Positions 8,889-17,708 of a stretch of DNA of 64,000 bases are shown here, piece by piece. The notes under the pieces are model-generated. The model made no database searches and was not told the origin of the DNA. It saw only the letters and a list, made by a program, of their open reading frames with translations. The DNA comes from JADKAV01 sp041393775. Lineage in GTDB: Bacteria > Actinomycetota > Actinomycetes > S36-B12 > UBA10799. The position numbers and the translations under genes were made by a program. Position 1 is the stretch's first letter. Each line of letters opens with the position of its first letter. The stretch lies in assembly GCA_041393775.1 (NCBI GenBank), contig JAWKJM010000008.1, positions 124,001-188,000 of the forward strand, given 5' to 3'.

Positions 8889-9619
8889 CGTTCCTGGTCG
8901 TCAACGACGTGCACAAGGGCTTTGGTCACCTACCCGTGCTCAAAGGGATCAACCTCGAGGTGGACTTGCACGAGGTCGTAGTGCTCATCGGGGCGTCGGG
9001 ATCGGGGAAGTCCACGCTCCTGCGCTGCATCAACGGACTGGAGGCGGTTGACGCCGGCGAGGTCCGCATCGGTGATCTTGAGGTCACGGCCCCCGATGTG
9101 GATCTCGACGCGGTTCGGCAACGGGTGGGGATCGTGTTCCAGCAGTTCAACCTGTTCCCCCACATGAGCGTCATCGACAACGTCACCCTGGCTCCGCGGA
9201 AGGTGCAGGGCCAGTCCCGATCGAGGGCGCAGGATGCCGCCCGCGAACTCCTCGCCCGGTTCGGCCTCGCTGACAAGGCCGACGACTACCCGGACCGGCT
9301 GTCCGGCGGCCAGCAGCAACGGGTGGCGATCGTGCGGGCCTTGGCGATGAAGCCTGAGGTGATGCTCTTCGACGAGGTCACGTCGGCGCTCGACCCGCTA
9401 CTGGTCGGGGAAGTCCTCGATGTCATCCGCGAACTGAAGCAGGAGGGGATGACCATCGTGATGGCCACCCACGAGATGGGATTCGCCCAGGAGGTGGCAG
9501 ACCGCGTGTGCTTTCTCGACGGGGGCACCGTGTTGGAGGAGGCGCCGCCCGCGCTGCTGTTCGGAAGCCCGCAACATGCGACGACGCGCAGCTTCCTGGC
9601 GCGAGTCGCGAGGATCTAG
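8885..9619 (+). CDS. Amino-acid ABC transporter ATP-binding protein (GlnQ type)
   Basis: 244 residues from a GTG start overlapping the permease stop by 4 bp. All ABC ATPase landmarks are intact: Walker A GASGSGKS (residues 36-43), Q-loop FQQFNLFP, signature LSGGQQQR, Walker B VMLFDE and switch His in MATHEMG. The FQQFNLFPHM and ATHEMGFA segments are typical of the polar amino-acid subfamily (GlnQ/HisP). It powers import together with the two preceding genes. Repeat A1 follows the stop. Confidence 0.95.
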   Translation: MTFLVVNDVHKGFGHLPVLKGINLEVDLHEVVVLIGASGSGKSTLLRCINGLEAVDAGEVRIGDLEVTAPDVDLDAVRQRVGIVFQQFNLFPHMSVIDNVTLAPRKVQGQSRSRAQDAARELLARFGLADKADDYPDRLSGGQQQRVAIVRALAMKPEVMLFDEVTSALDPLLVGEVLDVIRELKQEGMTIVMATHEMGFAQEVADRVCFLDGGTVLEEAPPALLFGSPQHATTRSFLARVARI

Positions 9620-9661
9620 TCGAGCTGTGCCATGGTGGGCCGGCCCTCCCATGAGCGGGTC

Positions 9662-9750
9662 TTTGTTACGAAATTGATGGCGGACTGGTGGCGTTGTGAC
9701 GAAGGTGGGCGCGAAACGCCCGGCGAACCCAGCACCTTCGTGGCAAACCG
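9662..9750. repeat. Intergenic inverted repeat, family A copy 1
   Basis: Two forward motifs, TTTGTTACGAAATTG and TTGTGACGAAGGTG, are followed by an inverted CACCTTCGTGGCAAA. The same organisation recurs at 17561, 21923 and 24599. It fills the gap between the ABC ATPase and SulP genes, which converge, so it could act as a terminator here. It is not part of a gene: the apparent reading frames through it are shared by all copies because the repeat itself is shared. Confidence 0.65.
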
Positions 9751-9803
9751 CGCGGAGAGACAGCAACATCGTCACAGAGACGGCGGGCGCAGGGCCCACG
9801 CGC

Positions 9804-11480
9804 TCAGTCGCTGGACCGCTGCGCGGGCTCCTCGCCGAGATACTCCGTGCGGTACCGCTCCACCGCGAGACTGAGTGTGGGGTACATGTTCTCCTCGCCG
9901 ATGATCGCGGCGACCCCGTGGTCCTGCATCGGGGTCAGGACGTCGTTCTTGACCCGGGCCAACCACAGGTCGATGCCGTCCTCGGTCAGGGTCTCGTGCA
10001 ACTCCGACAGGACGCTCAAAGCGGTGGTGTCCAGTTCGACGTTGGCCTCCATGTTCAAGATGACCACCGTGGTGTCAGGTTGCAGAGCGCCGGTGACCTT
10101 GTAGTAGAAGTCGTAGGCGTTCATGAAGAACAGCGGGGCGTCATAGCGGAATGCGACCAGCCCGGGAAGCGTGGTCGGTGAGGGGTAGTCGTCGATGTCG
10201 TGCATGCCGGCGACGTTCGGCACGAAACCGAGAACGCCGTCGTGCGGCCGGGCCAGCCTGGCCATGAACTCGGTGATTGACAACGCGATCGAGATGATCA
10301 CGCCGGGCAGGATTCCGAACACCACGACGCTGATCGCGCAGGCGGCCGCGATCCCGAATTCCGACGTGCGGAAACGCAGCAGGGCCCGCCATTCGCCGGG
10401 GCGCACCAGTGTCAGCGCCGCGTAGACGATCACTCCGGCCAGGGCGGCCACCGGAACTGCGGCGATGGCGCCGGGAACCAGCAGCGGTCCGGCGATGATC
10501 ACGGCGATGACGAACACTGAGTAGAAACGGGTCGTGGACCCGGACGCAAACGCCAGGGCGGTGCGTGACGAGGAGGCGGACATCGGATAACCCCCCACGA
10601 CACCCGTGGCAAGTTGCGCCGCGGCCAGCGCCCGCATCTCGGACGGGGAGTCCGGACGTTGTTTGCCGGCGAAGGCGCGGGAGGTGATCATGACATCGGT
10701 GAAGGACACCACCGCGATGCTCAGCGCCGGGATGAGCAGAGCGGCGACCGCCTCCAGCGTAATGCCCGACACGTCCAGGATCGGCAGTTCTAGGCTCACC
10801 GGTCCGACCTTCGGAATGTCCAGGAAGATCCCCACGACGGTCGCCACGATTAGACCGATCAGCGGTCCGGGTACCCTCGCGGACACGCGTTTGAGGCCGA
10901 ACGCGACGACGACGACCAGTGCGGCGATGCCGAGGGTCTGCCAGTTGGGCGCCTGCCACTGCGATCTGAACAGGCCGGTGATCGTGTCGGTGTTCAGTCC
11001 GTAGCCGAGGATCTTGTCGAGCTGGGAGATGATCATCAGCACTGCCACGCCGGTCAGATAGCCGGTGAGGATGGGGTGGGACAACAGGTCGGCGAGGAAG
11101 GACGCGCGCAGTATCCAGCCGATCCCGAGGATGATCCCGACCAGCGCCGACGTCACGGCCAGCGCCGTGGTCCATGGCAGGCCGTACGCCGACGCGACAG
11201 GAGTGACGGCGGCGGCGGCCATCAGGGCGACAGCCGACTCGGGTCCCAGCGACATGTAGGGGTTCCGGCCCAGCAGCATGTAGGCGATCAACGGCACCAC
11301 CGCGATGCTGAGGCTAACGGAAGGGGAGACCCCGGCCAAGGATCCGTATGCCATCGCCTGCGGGATCACGTAGGCGCCCACCGAGACGCCGGCCACGATG
11401 TTTCGCACGGAGAACACCTCCATGCGACGGGTGTCCGTCGTGGCGGCTGCACCGGCTGGGTGCCTCCGGCGGAATTTCAC
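9804..11480 (-). CDS. SulP-family anion transporter with STAS domain
   Basis: 558 residues. The N-terminal membrane core starts with NIVAGVSVGAYVIPQAMAYGSLAGVSP, the SulP helix-1 signature, and continues with repeated hydrophobic helices to about residue 420. The C-terminal 120 residues form a STAS domain (LVAFRYDAPLFFMNAYDF, then VVILNMEANVELDTTAL). SulP proteins transport sulfate, bicarbonate or dicarboxylates; which applies here is not readable. Start: GTG 11480 gives a 25-residue cytoplasmic tail, while ATG 11423 (MEVFSVRN) is an alternative and neither has a convincing Shine-Dalgarno. A sulfur module lies far away at 61.7-64 kb; no link is implied. Confidence 0.92.
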   Translation of the reverse strand: MKFRRRHPAGAAATTDTRRMEVFSVRNIVAGVSVGAYVIPQAMAYGSLAGVSPSVSLSIAVVPLIAYMLLGRNPYMSLGPESAVALMAAAAVTPVASAYGLPWTTALAVTSALVGIILGIGWILRASFLADLLSHPILTGYLTGVAVLMIISQLDKILGYGLNTDTITGLFRSQWQAPNWQTLGIAALVVVVAFGLKRVSARVPGPLIGLIVATVVGIFLDIPKVGPVSLELPILDVSGITLEAVAALLIPALSIAVVSFTDVMITSRAFAGKQRPDSPSEMRALAAAQLATGVVGGYPMSASSSRTALAFASGSTTRFYSVFVIAVIIAGPLLVPGAIAAVPVAALAGVIVYAALTLVRPGEWRALLRFRTSEFGIAAACAISVVVFGILPGVIISIALSITEFMARLARPHDGVLGFVPNVAGMHDIDDYPSPTTLPGLVAFRYDAPLFFMNAYDFYYKVTGALQPDTTVVILNMEANVELDTTALSVLSELHETLTEDGIDLWLARVKNDVLTPMQDHGVAAIIGEENMYPTLSLAVERYRTEYLGEEPAQRSSD

Positions 11481-11543
11481 TCCCGAAGAGTAGCGTTCAT
11501 CCGTCTGTCAACGTAAGTTCATGCGTAGTTCAGGTGGCTGCGC

Positions 11544-12761
11544 CTACCTGAGCCGGACCGCGGCGGCGTAGAAGTAGTGGTCCGACTGCCATTTCGGCTG
11601 CTTCTTCTGCATGAGTTTCTTGCCGTCGATCCGCTTCCACACCGCTTTCGCGTTGCGGGTCAGCACCAGGTCGATGCGGGTGGGAATCTCCGGGTCCCCG
11701 GAGTCGAGCCGCTTACTGCTCTTCAGCGTTCCGGTCTGGCAGCAGGTCGCACCCTTGGCCTTACCGAACTTGCCGCCGGCCTGCTTCCACGAATCCTTGA
11801 AGTAACTCTTCGTGAGCTTCCTGTAGGTCGGGCTGTAGTAGCCGTTCGCGTCGCTGTTGAGGTCGCCGGCCAGGATCACCCGGCCCTCGCTCTGCTTGGA
11901 CTTGCTCTTGGCGATCTTCAGCAATTCCTTGCCTTGTGCGACCTGGATCTTGGAGGGCCAGTTCTTGGGGCCGTACTTGCCCTTCTTGCCATCCTGGGAC
12001 TCGACCTCCAAGTGGGATGTGAGCACCGTGACGGCCTTGCCGCGGTAGGTGAACCCGGCAGAGGCCCAGCCGCGCTGGAAGGACAGTTTGGCGCCCGCCA
12101 CCGTGAAGACCTGCTGCTTCTTGAAGTTGCCGTTGTCGTGCACTCCGGTGAAGGCGAGGTCAGTACTGGCGGTGTTGTACAAAATCGCATCCCGGTCCTT
12201 CAAACGGACCTGGCAGCGCAGAGCGCCGGTTTCGTCGACCGGGAACAGTTTGTCGCAGCCGGACTGCTTCGGATTGAAGTAGGGAATCCCGATGGTCGAC
12301 GAGTAGCCGATGTCGGCGTTAGGGGACAGGCTTGCCAGTTGGAAGTTCATGCCTTCGTTGGCCAGAGCATCCTGCAGGATCTGCAGGTAGTCGTAACTGG
12401 GCTTGTTGACGCCGCTGTTGCTTGTGAACAACCACTCGGTCAACTCGTTCAGAGTGATGATGTCCGGGTTCTGCTTCTTCACCGTCTTGGCGATCCACTT
12501 CGCCCGCAGCGGGAAGTCGGTCTTGATTGCCGTGTCGTAGACCTTAGCGGCTGCGGGGAGGAACTCGACGATGTTGGCCGCCTTGTTGATGGCGTCCGAC
12601 AGGGAACCTCCGAGGTAGAGGTTGAGCGTCATGACTTTGAGCGCGTTGTCGGGGGCCGGCTTGGCAGCTACGGCCGCGGACGCGGGGTTCATGGTGAGCA
12701 CTGAGGCCCCGATCAGTGCTGCCGTACAAGCGGTGGCGGCCGTCGTTCGGGTTCTGCTCAT
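11544..12761 (-). CDS. Secreted endonuclease/exonuclease/phosphatase-fold protein
   Basis: 405 residues beginning MSRTRTTAATACTAALIGASVLTMNPASAA, a standard Sec signal peptide with GAGGAG about 9 bp upstream. The mature protein follows the EEP (DNase I-like) fold: VMTLNLYLGG as first strand, IITLNELTEW with the metal-binding Glu, VTVLTSHLEVES, ILAGDLNSDANG with the catalytic Asp-x-Asn, and a C-terminal QSDHYFY with the final Asp-His. It should therefore be an exported metal-dependent phosphodiesterase, either a nuclease or a sphingomyelinase-like lipase. The rich Lys content of the C-terminal half suggests binding to a polyanion such as DNA. It forms a same-strand pair with the SulP gene, 63 bp apart. 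Confidence 0.85.
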   Translation of the reverse strand: MSRTRTTAATACTAALIGASVLTMNPASAAVAAKPAPDNALKVMTLNLYLGGSLSDAINKAANIVEFLPAAAKVYDTAIKTDFPLRAKWIAKTVKKQNPDIITLNELTEWLFTSNSGVNKPSYDYLQILQDALANEGMNFQLASLSPNADIGYSSTIGIPYFNPKQSGCDKLFPVDETGALRCQVRLKDRDAILYNTASTDLAFTGVHDNGNFKKQQVFTVAGAKLSFQRGWASAGFTYRGKAVTVLTSHLEVESQDGKKGKYGPKNWPSKIQVAQGKELLKIAKSKSKQSEGRVILAGDLNSDANGYYSPTYRKLTKSYFKDSWKQAGGKFGKAKGATCCQTGTLKSSKRLDSGDPEIPTRIDLVLTRNAKAVWKRIDGKKLMQKKQPKWQSDHYFYAAAVRLR

Positions 12762-13138
12762 GGGTGACTCCTCGTCGTTGGTCCGGTGGCCCAATCTACG
12801 GTTGGCGCCAGGACAGTGTCGACCGAAGTGATCGACCCGTTACCGCCCGCGGGTCGTGCGTGACGCAGGCGCCGGTCATCGGTTCCGTCTCACCGGGTTC
12901 GCACTGGCGGGCCTGTCGGACGGGTGCTAGACCTTGCGCCGCCATCTCGTGGTGGACGCGGGGGCGGGCCCGAGGTAGGCAGGCTGCCGCCTCCTCGTGC
13001 ACTCACTTGGCGTTGGGGTGACCTGACCCGGTTCCCGCATTCTGGTTGGGACTTCGCGTTCTGGCTGGAGTTCTGGCCGCCCATTGCCCGAACGCGAATC
13101 GGCGGGCCTAACGCGGACACGAGAACCTAACGCGAACG
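12762..13138. other. Gene-free interval ending in C-type repeats
   Basis: No credible coding frame is seen between the EEP gene start and the family B element. The promoter of the EEP gene must lie near 12770-12830. From about 13093 the sequence carries family C motifs (GGCCTAACGCGG and CCTAACGCGAAC), which abut repeat B1. The same C-then-B order occurs at 57.4-58.9 kb. Confidence 0.5.
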
Positions 13139-13145
13139 GCTTGTT

Positions 13146-13345
13146 CTCGGTCGCCGCAGGAGAGGGCCGCGAGGTTAGAGAATGGTCGCGAGGTTAGAGA
13201 TTGTGCACGAGGTTAGAGAATGCACGTGTGGCTTCTCTAACCTCGTGCACGTTCTCTAACCCGAGCGGTTTCGGCCCGGTGTTTGCCCACCTCAACGGGC
13301 GGCCGGCCCCGGCCATGGACCACTAACGCGAGCCTGAACCGGCGC
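13146..13345 (+). repeat. Composite foldback element, family B copy 1
   Basis: Two CGCGAGGTTAGAGA direct repeats lead into a perfect hairpin. GTGCACGAGGTTAGAGAA (13203-13220) pairs over 18 bp with 13233-13250 around the 12-nt loop TGCACGTGTGGC. Outside the stem a further TCTCTAACCCGAG pairs imperfectly with the left repeats. A GC-rich tail follows (GCGGTTTCGGCCC, GGCCATGGACCACTAACGCG). The same modules in the same order occur at 46.8 and 58.7 kb, and inverted at 24.8 and 35.9 kb. Confidence 0.8.
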
Positions 13346-13427
13346 TGCGCCACTGAAGGTATCCCCGACCCCGGGTCGAGCCCCCGCAACACCCGGATCA
13401 TCCGGCCCCAGTCATGAAGTGGTGAGG

Positions 13428-15299
13428 CTACGTGTGTAAGTACGGCGTGATGTCATGCAGCACGCGGACGTCCTCGATCGTCGACGGCACCGGTTCGTCC
13501 CGGCCGTCCGCGATGCCGCGCATAGTACGGCGCAGGATCTTGCCCGAACGGGTCTTGGGCAGACCTGGCACCACAACGACCTCTTTCATCGCGGCGACCG
13601 GTCCGACGACCTCCCGCACCAGGGCCACCACCTCGCGGCTGATCTGGTCCGGTTCGGTGTCGACGCCCGACTTGAGGACGACGAACGCCCGCGGGGTCTG
13701 TCCCTTCATCGCGTCGTGCACACCGATCACGGCGCACTCGGCCACTGCTGGGTGCGTGGCGATCGCGGCCTCGATGGAACCGGTGGACAGGCGGTGGCCG
13801 GCCACGTTGATGACGTCGTCGGTGCGCCCCATGACGTAGAGGTATCCGTCCTCGTCGACGTAGCCGCCGTCACCGGTGGTGTAGTAGCCCGGGAACGCCG
13901 AGAGGTAACCGTCGATGTAGCGCTGGTCGGCGTGCCACAGCGTCGGGAGGGTTCCGGGCGGCAGCGGCAACTTGATCACGATGCTGCCCTCGGTGCCGGC
14001 AGGCAACTGTTCGCCCTGGCCGTCGAGGATGCGCACGTCGTAGCCGGGAACGGCGACCGAGGGTGAGCCCTCCTTCAGCGGCAAGGGCTCCAGTCCGCGC
14101 GGGTTCGCCGCGATCGGCCAGCCAGTCTCGGTCTGCCACCAGTTGTCCACCACGGGAACTCCCAGCACCCTCGTCGACCACTGGTAGGTGTCGGGGTCGA
14201 GTCGCTCCCCGGCTAGGAACAAGGCCTCCAGGCCGGAGATGTCGTGATCGGCGATGAGGCTTCCTTCCGGGTCCTCCTTGCGGATCGCGCGGATGGCGGT
14301 GGGGGCTGTGAACAGCGCCTTCACGCCATGCTGTGCGATCACCCGCCAGAACGCCGCGGCATCGGGAGTGCCGACCGGCTTGCCCTCGTAGACGACCGTG
14401 GTCGCCCCCACCAGCAGCGGTGCGTAGACGATGTACGAGTGGCCGACCACCCAGCCCACATCCGAGGCGGCCCACCAGGTGTCACCCACGCCGATGTCGT
14501 AGATGTTGGCCATCGACCAGGCCAGGGCCACCGCGTGGCCGCCGTTGTCACGCACGACGCCCTTGGGTTTGCCGGTGGTTCCGGATGTGTAGAGGATGTA
14601 CAGGGGTTCGGTCGCGCCCACATCGGTGCAGCCGACGGGGGAAGCAGAATCGGTCAGTTCCCGCCAGTCGTGGTCGCGCTCGCCCATGTCCGCACGCAAT
14701 TGCGGTCGCTGAAGGATGACGCAGGCATCCGGGCTGTGCGAGGACTGCAACAGAGCGTCGTCCAGGAGTGGCTTGTACGCCACGATCCGGTTCGGCTCGA
14801 TCCCGCACGACGCGGAGAGGATCACCTTCGGCTGCGCGTCATCGATCCGGGCCGCGAGTTCGTGGGCGGCGAATCCGCCGAATACCACCGAGTGGATCGC
14901 GCCGACGCGGGCGCAGGCGAGCATGGCGATCACGGCCTCCGGGATCATCGGCATCGACAACACGACCCGATCGCCCTTGCCCACGCCGAGTTGGGCCAGC
15001 ACACCTGCGAAAGTGGAGACCTCCTGGAGGAGTTCGGCGTAGGTGAGCGTCTCCATCGTGTCGGTCACCGGGCTCACGTAGTGCAACGCGGGTTGATCGC
15101 CGCGACCTGCCTCGACATGCCGGTCGACCGCGTTGAAGCAGGTGTTCAGCACCCCGTCCGGGAACCATCGGTAAAGGGGAGCGGCGCTGTCGTCACATAC
15201 GATCGTCGGCTCTTGGACCCACTCGATGGCCTGCGCCGCGTCGGCCCAGAAGCCGTCGGGGTCGTAGAGGCTGCGTTGGTAGGTCTCGCGGTATCCCAT
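13428..15299 (-). CDS. prpE: Propionyl-CoA synthetase (acetyl-CoA synthetase family)
   Basis: 623 residues, the length of PrpE. GGAGG lies 6 bp before the ATG. The adenylation core is complete: YTSGTTGKPKGVV (P-loop), followed by the DNGGH segment typical of propionyl-CoA synthetases, the DNWWQTETGWP motif of the ACS family, YYTTGDGGYVDEDGYLYVMGR hinge region and PKTRSGKILRRTMR, whose Lys is the usual acetylation target. The N-terminal ACAS-N segment (YQRSLYDPDGFWAD) is also present. The enzyme activates propionate, or other short acids, to CoA thioesters through an acyl-AMP. A GntR regulator and an acyl-CoA dehydrogenase lie upstream on the same strand with a 247-bp gap. Confidence 0.92.
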   Translation of the reverse strand: MGYRETYQRSLYDPDGFWADAAQAIEWVQEPTIVCDDSAAPLYRWFPDGVLNTCFNAVDRHVEAGRGDQPALHYVSPVTDTMETLTYAELLQEVSTFAGVLAQLGVGKGDRVVLSMPMIPEAVIAMLACARVGAIHSVVFGGFAAHELAARIDDAQPKVILSASCGIEPNRIVAYKPLLDDALLQSSHSPDACVILQRPQLRADMGERDHDWRELTDSASPVGCTDVGATEPLYILYTSGTTGKPKGVVRDNGGHAVALAWSMANIYDIGVGDTWWAASDVGWVVGHSYIVYAPLLVGATTVVYEGKPVGTPDAAAFWRVIAQHGVKALFTAPTAIRAIRKEDPEGSLIADHDISGLEALFLAGERLDPDTYQWSTRVLGVPVVDNWWQTETGWPIAANPRGLEPLPLKEGSPSVAVPGYDVRILDGQGEQLPAGTEGSIVIKLPLPPGTLPTLWHADQRYIDGYLSAFPGYYTTGDGGYVDEDGYLYVMGRTDDVINVAGHRLSTGSIEAAIATHPAVAECAVIGVHDAMKGQTPRAFVVLKSGVDTEPDQISREVVALVREVVGPVAAMKEVVVVPGLPKTRSGKILRRTMRGIADGRDEPVPSTIEDVRVLHDITPYLHT

Positions 15300-15546
15300 G
15301 TGTCCTCCAGGTTCGGCTTCCTGCCAGTCTGCCCAAGGAATGCGAGCTGCGTCGCGGCGACGACACAGCAGTTGGACGAACGGCCGGTCGGGGTGGATGA
15401 GCGGCGAGACTGCTTCTCCGCGGTGGCTTCGTCGTGAGTGACGAGGCGTTGTGGCGATCCGCGGCCGGGCGGTCGGCTCGAGTTTCCTCTTGCCTCGGTC
15501 GTGGCCCTCGCTGCCTCGGTGATTACAGTCCCGCTCTGAAGGGACG

Positions 15547-16185
15547 TCAGTCCGGCAGGCGATCGCTGACATTCCGCAGCGAGAGAGTGCGGTGGGCGGC
15601 TTGTGCCACGACCGCGTCCTTCGCATCCCGGCGGCGCAGCGCGTCGAGCAATGCCGCGTGCTCGTCGATGATGTGTTGGTGATTGGCCGGGTCCTGGAAG
15701 TACAGGCCCCGGTATGCCTCGGTGGAGTCCCACAAGCCCGCCAGGATGCGGGTGAGTCGGGGCATCCCGGCAGCCTCGAACACGGCGAAATGGAATGAGC
15801 GGTTGGCCGCGCCGATCCGTGCCAGGTCGCCGGTGGACAGCGCCGACTCCACGTCGTCGGCGATCCGCACGATGCGCTCAATGTCAGCCTCGCTGAGGTG
15901 GCGGCAGGCCCGCGTGATGGCCTCGGCTTCCAGGATCTCTCGCAGTCGGTAGACCTCCCGCATGTCCTCGGCCCGGAGTCGGGCCACGAAGTATCCGCGG
16001 TTGGGCTCGTGGACCACGAGGCCTTCGGCCTGGAGTTGCGCCAGCGCCTCACGAAGCGGGATCCGGCTGATCCCGTATCGCGCAGCCAGCGATTCCTGAA
16101 CGATCTTCTGGCCGGCCCGCAGCTCGCCTGAGAGCAGATCGATGCGGATGTCTGCAGCGGCGCGGGTCGAACGCGGCGTGGGCAT
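15547..16185 (-). CDS. GntR-family transcriptional regulator, FCD type
   Basis: 212 residues. An N-terminal winged helix (residues about 8-75) carries the GntR pattern GELRAGQKIVQESLAARYGISRIPLREALAQLQAEGLV. The C-terminal FCD domain is all-helical with RLREILEAEAI, RSFHFAVFEAAG and IIDEHAALLDALRRRD; its Asp/His residues usually bind a metal that positions a carboxylate effector. Its ATG overlaps the acyl-CoA dehydrogenase stop as TGATG, so the two are coupled and the regulator very probably controls this operon in response to an organic acid, which is inference. Confidence 0.92.
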   Translation of the reverse strand: MPTPRSTRAAADIRIDLLSGELRAGQKIVQESLAARYGISRIPLREALAQLQAEGLVVHEPNRGYFVARLRAEDMREVYRLREILEAEAITRACRHLSEADIERIVRIADDVESALSTGDLARIGAANRSFHFAVFEAAGMPRLTRILAGLWDSTEAYRGLYFQDPANHQHIIDEHAALLDALRRRDAKDAVVAQAAHRTLSLRNVSDRLPD

Positions 16186-17351
16186 CAGCGGAATGCCGGC
16201 ATCCCGGTCAGGGCCTGCCCGATCACCAACGTGTGCATCTCGTTGGTGCCTTCGTAGGTGAAGACCGATTCGAGATTGTTCATGTGGCGGATGACCGGAT
16301 ACTCAAGCGTGATCCCGTTGCCACCCAGAACGCTTCGGCACTCGCGGGCTACGGCCAGAGCCTCACGCGCGTTGTTGAGCTTGCCGAGGCTCACCTGCTC
16401 CGCGGTGATGTGGTGGTCGTCTTTGAGCCGACCTAGGTGCAGCGCGAGGAGCATGCCCTTGCCGAGTTCCAGTGTCATGTCGGCCAACTTCTTCTGGGTG
16501 AGCTGATACCCGGCAATTGGCTTGTCGAACTGCACCCGGTCGACGCTGTAGGCGATGGTGGTTTCAAGGCAGTCGCGGGCAGCGCCGACGGCTCCGAAGG
16601 CGATCCCGAACCGCGCCTCGTTCAGGCACGATAGTGGTCCCCGCACGCCTTTGGCCCCGGGCAGGATGGCGTCATCGGGCAGACGCACATCCTGCAGCAC
16701 CAGTTCGCTGGTCACGGATGCCCGCAGTGACATCTTCTTACGGATCTCGTTGGCGGTGAAACCGGGTGTGTCGGTGGGTACGACGAAGCCGCGGATCCCC
16801 TCGTCGGTCTGGGCCCACACCACCGCGACGTCGGCGACGTTGCCGTTCGTGATCCACATCTTGGACCCGTTGATCACCCAGTCGCCGCCCTCGCGCCGGG
16901 CGTAGGTGCGCATGCCCGATGGGTTGGAACCGAAGTCAGCCTCGGTGAGTCCGAAACACCCGATCGACCGACCGGCGGCCATCTCCGGCAGCCAGCGCTG
17001 TTTCTGTTCCTCGGATCCGAAGTGATGGATGGCGAACATGGCCAGCGATCCCTGGACGCTGACCAGCGACCGGATCCCGGAGTCGCCGGCTTCCAGTTCG
17101 GTACACGCCAGGCCGTAGGCCACCGCGGAGGTGCCGGCGCACCCGTACCCCTCCAGATGCATGCCCAGTACCCCGAGTTCGCCGAGTTCGGCCGCGAGTT
17201 CGCGAGCGGGCAACGTGCCGGCGTCGAACCAGTCGCCGATGTGCGGCTTGATCCGGCGTTCCACGTAGTCGCGGACGACATCGCGCATCGCACGCTCCTC
17301 CTCGGAGAGCAGCGAGTCGATGGCGAACAGGTCGAGGGGAGCGGTGGGCAT
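16185..17351 (-). CDS. Acyl-CoA dehydrogenase, glutaryl-CoA dehydrogenase-like
   Basis: 388 residues with a GGAGG Shine-Dalgarno. All acyl-CoA dehydrogenase regions are present: the FAD/substrate segment GCFGLTEADFGSNPSGM, WITNGNVADVAVVWAQ, and RVQFDKPIAGYQLTQ. The C-terminal LEYPVIRHMNNLESVFTYEGTNEMHTL matches glutaryl-CoA dehydrogenases, with Glu of TYEGT as catalytic base. GcdH converts glutaryl-CoA to crotonyl-CoA plus CO2 in Lys/Trp or aromatic breakdown. Position 1 of the operon with a coupled GntR regulator supports a catabolic role. The ten-residue gap to other short-chain dehydrogenases is small, so substrate is likely rather than proven. Confidence 0.88.
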   Translation of the reverse strand: MPTAPLDLFAIDSLLSEEERAMRDVVRDYVERRIKPHIGDWFDAGTLPARELAAELGELGVLGMHLEGYGCAGTSAVAYGLACTELEAGDSGIRSLVSVQGSLAMFAIHHFGSEEQKQRWLPEMAAGRSIGCFGLTEADFGSNPSGMRTYARREGGDWVINGSKMWITNGNVADVAVVWAQTDEGIRGFVVPTDTPGFTANEIRKKMSLRASVTSELVLQDVRLPDDAILPGAKGVRGPLSCLNEARFGIAFGAVGAARDCLETTIAYSVDRVQFDKPIAGYQLTQKKLADMTLELGKGMLLALHLGRLKDDHHITAEQVSLGKLNNAREALAVARECRSVLGGNGITLEYPVIRHMNNLESVFTYEGTNEMHTLVIGQALTGMPAFR

Positions 17352-17560
17352 GGAGCCTCCCGGGATTGGTATGAGGAAAGTGTATACAGAAGTTTCCGGG
17401 TGGTGGGGTCAAGCGGTCCTGGCCATGCGGTCGCCACCGCCGATCGGGTTTCGGGACGGCCGTCGCCGCGCTTGTCCGACCTCCTCGCCGTCGGGGCACA
17501 TCTCGCAAGTGTCGCGTCGCTCATCGGTGGGGGACTCTCTCGATATCTCCTGCACCGAGC

Positions 17561-17691
17561 GTTTGTGACGAAGTTGAGGGGCCACGGAGCGGTTTGTGAC
17601 GAACTTGCGGACTTCCGGGTGCATCAACCCCGCACCTTCGTGGCAAAGCCGCTGAACAGGCCGCACCTTCGTTGCAGTAGTCGCTGTGCGG
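17561..17691. repeat. Intergenic inverted repeat, family A copy 2
   Basis: Forward TTTGTGACGAAGTTG and TTTGTGACGAACTTG are followed by inverted GCACCTTCGTGGCAAAG and GCACCTTCGTTGCAG, giving two arms of two motifs each. It lies upstream of the acyl-CoA dehydrogenase gene and downstream of a small membrane-protein frame. Confidence 0.7.
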
Positions 17692-17708
17692 GCGCAGCGA
17701 CTACTGCA

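Noticed and set aside
9662..9750. Similar short peptides (CHEGAGF, FVT) shared by minus-strand frames at several loci, suggesting a protein family
   Set aside because: All come from family A repeats in different contexts; shared peptides reflect the DNA repeat and there is no start or ribosome site in common.
11577..12704. 375-residue open frame antisense to the EEP-fold protein
   Set aside because: The exported EEP protein has signal peptide and catalytic residues; the antisense frame has none.
13146..13345. Family B repeats as a CRISPR array
   Set aside because: Units are inverted and form hairpins, spacers are not of constant length, each locus has only two to four units and no cas genes are present.
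14244..15437. 397-residue open frame antisense to prpE
   Set aside because: Propionyl-CoA synthetase on the other strand is complete with all motifs; the antisense frame has no recognisable features.
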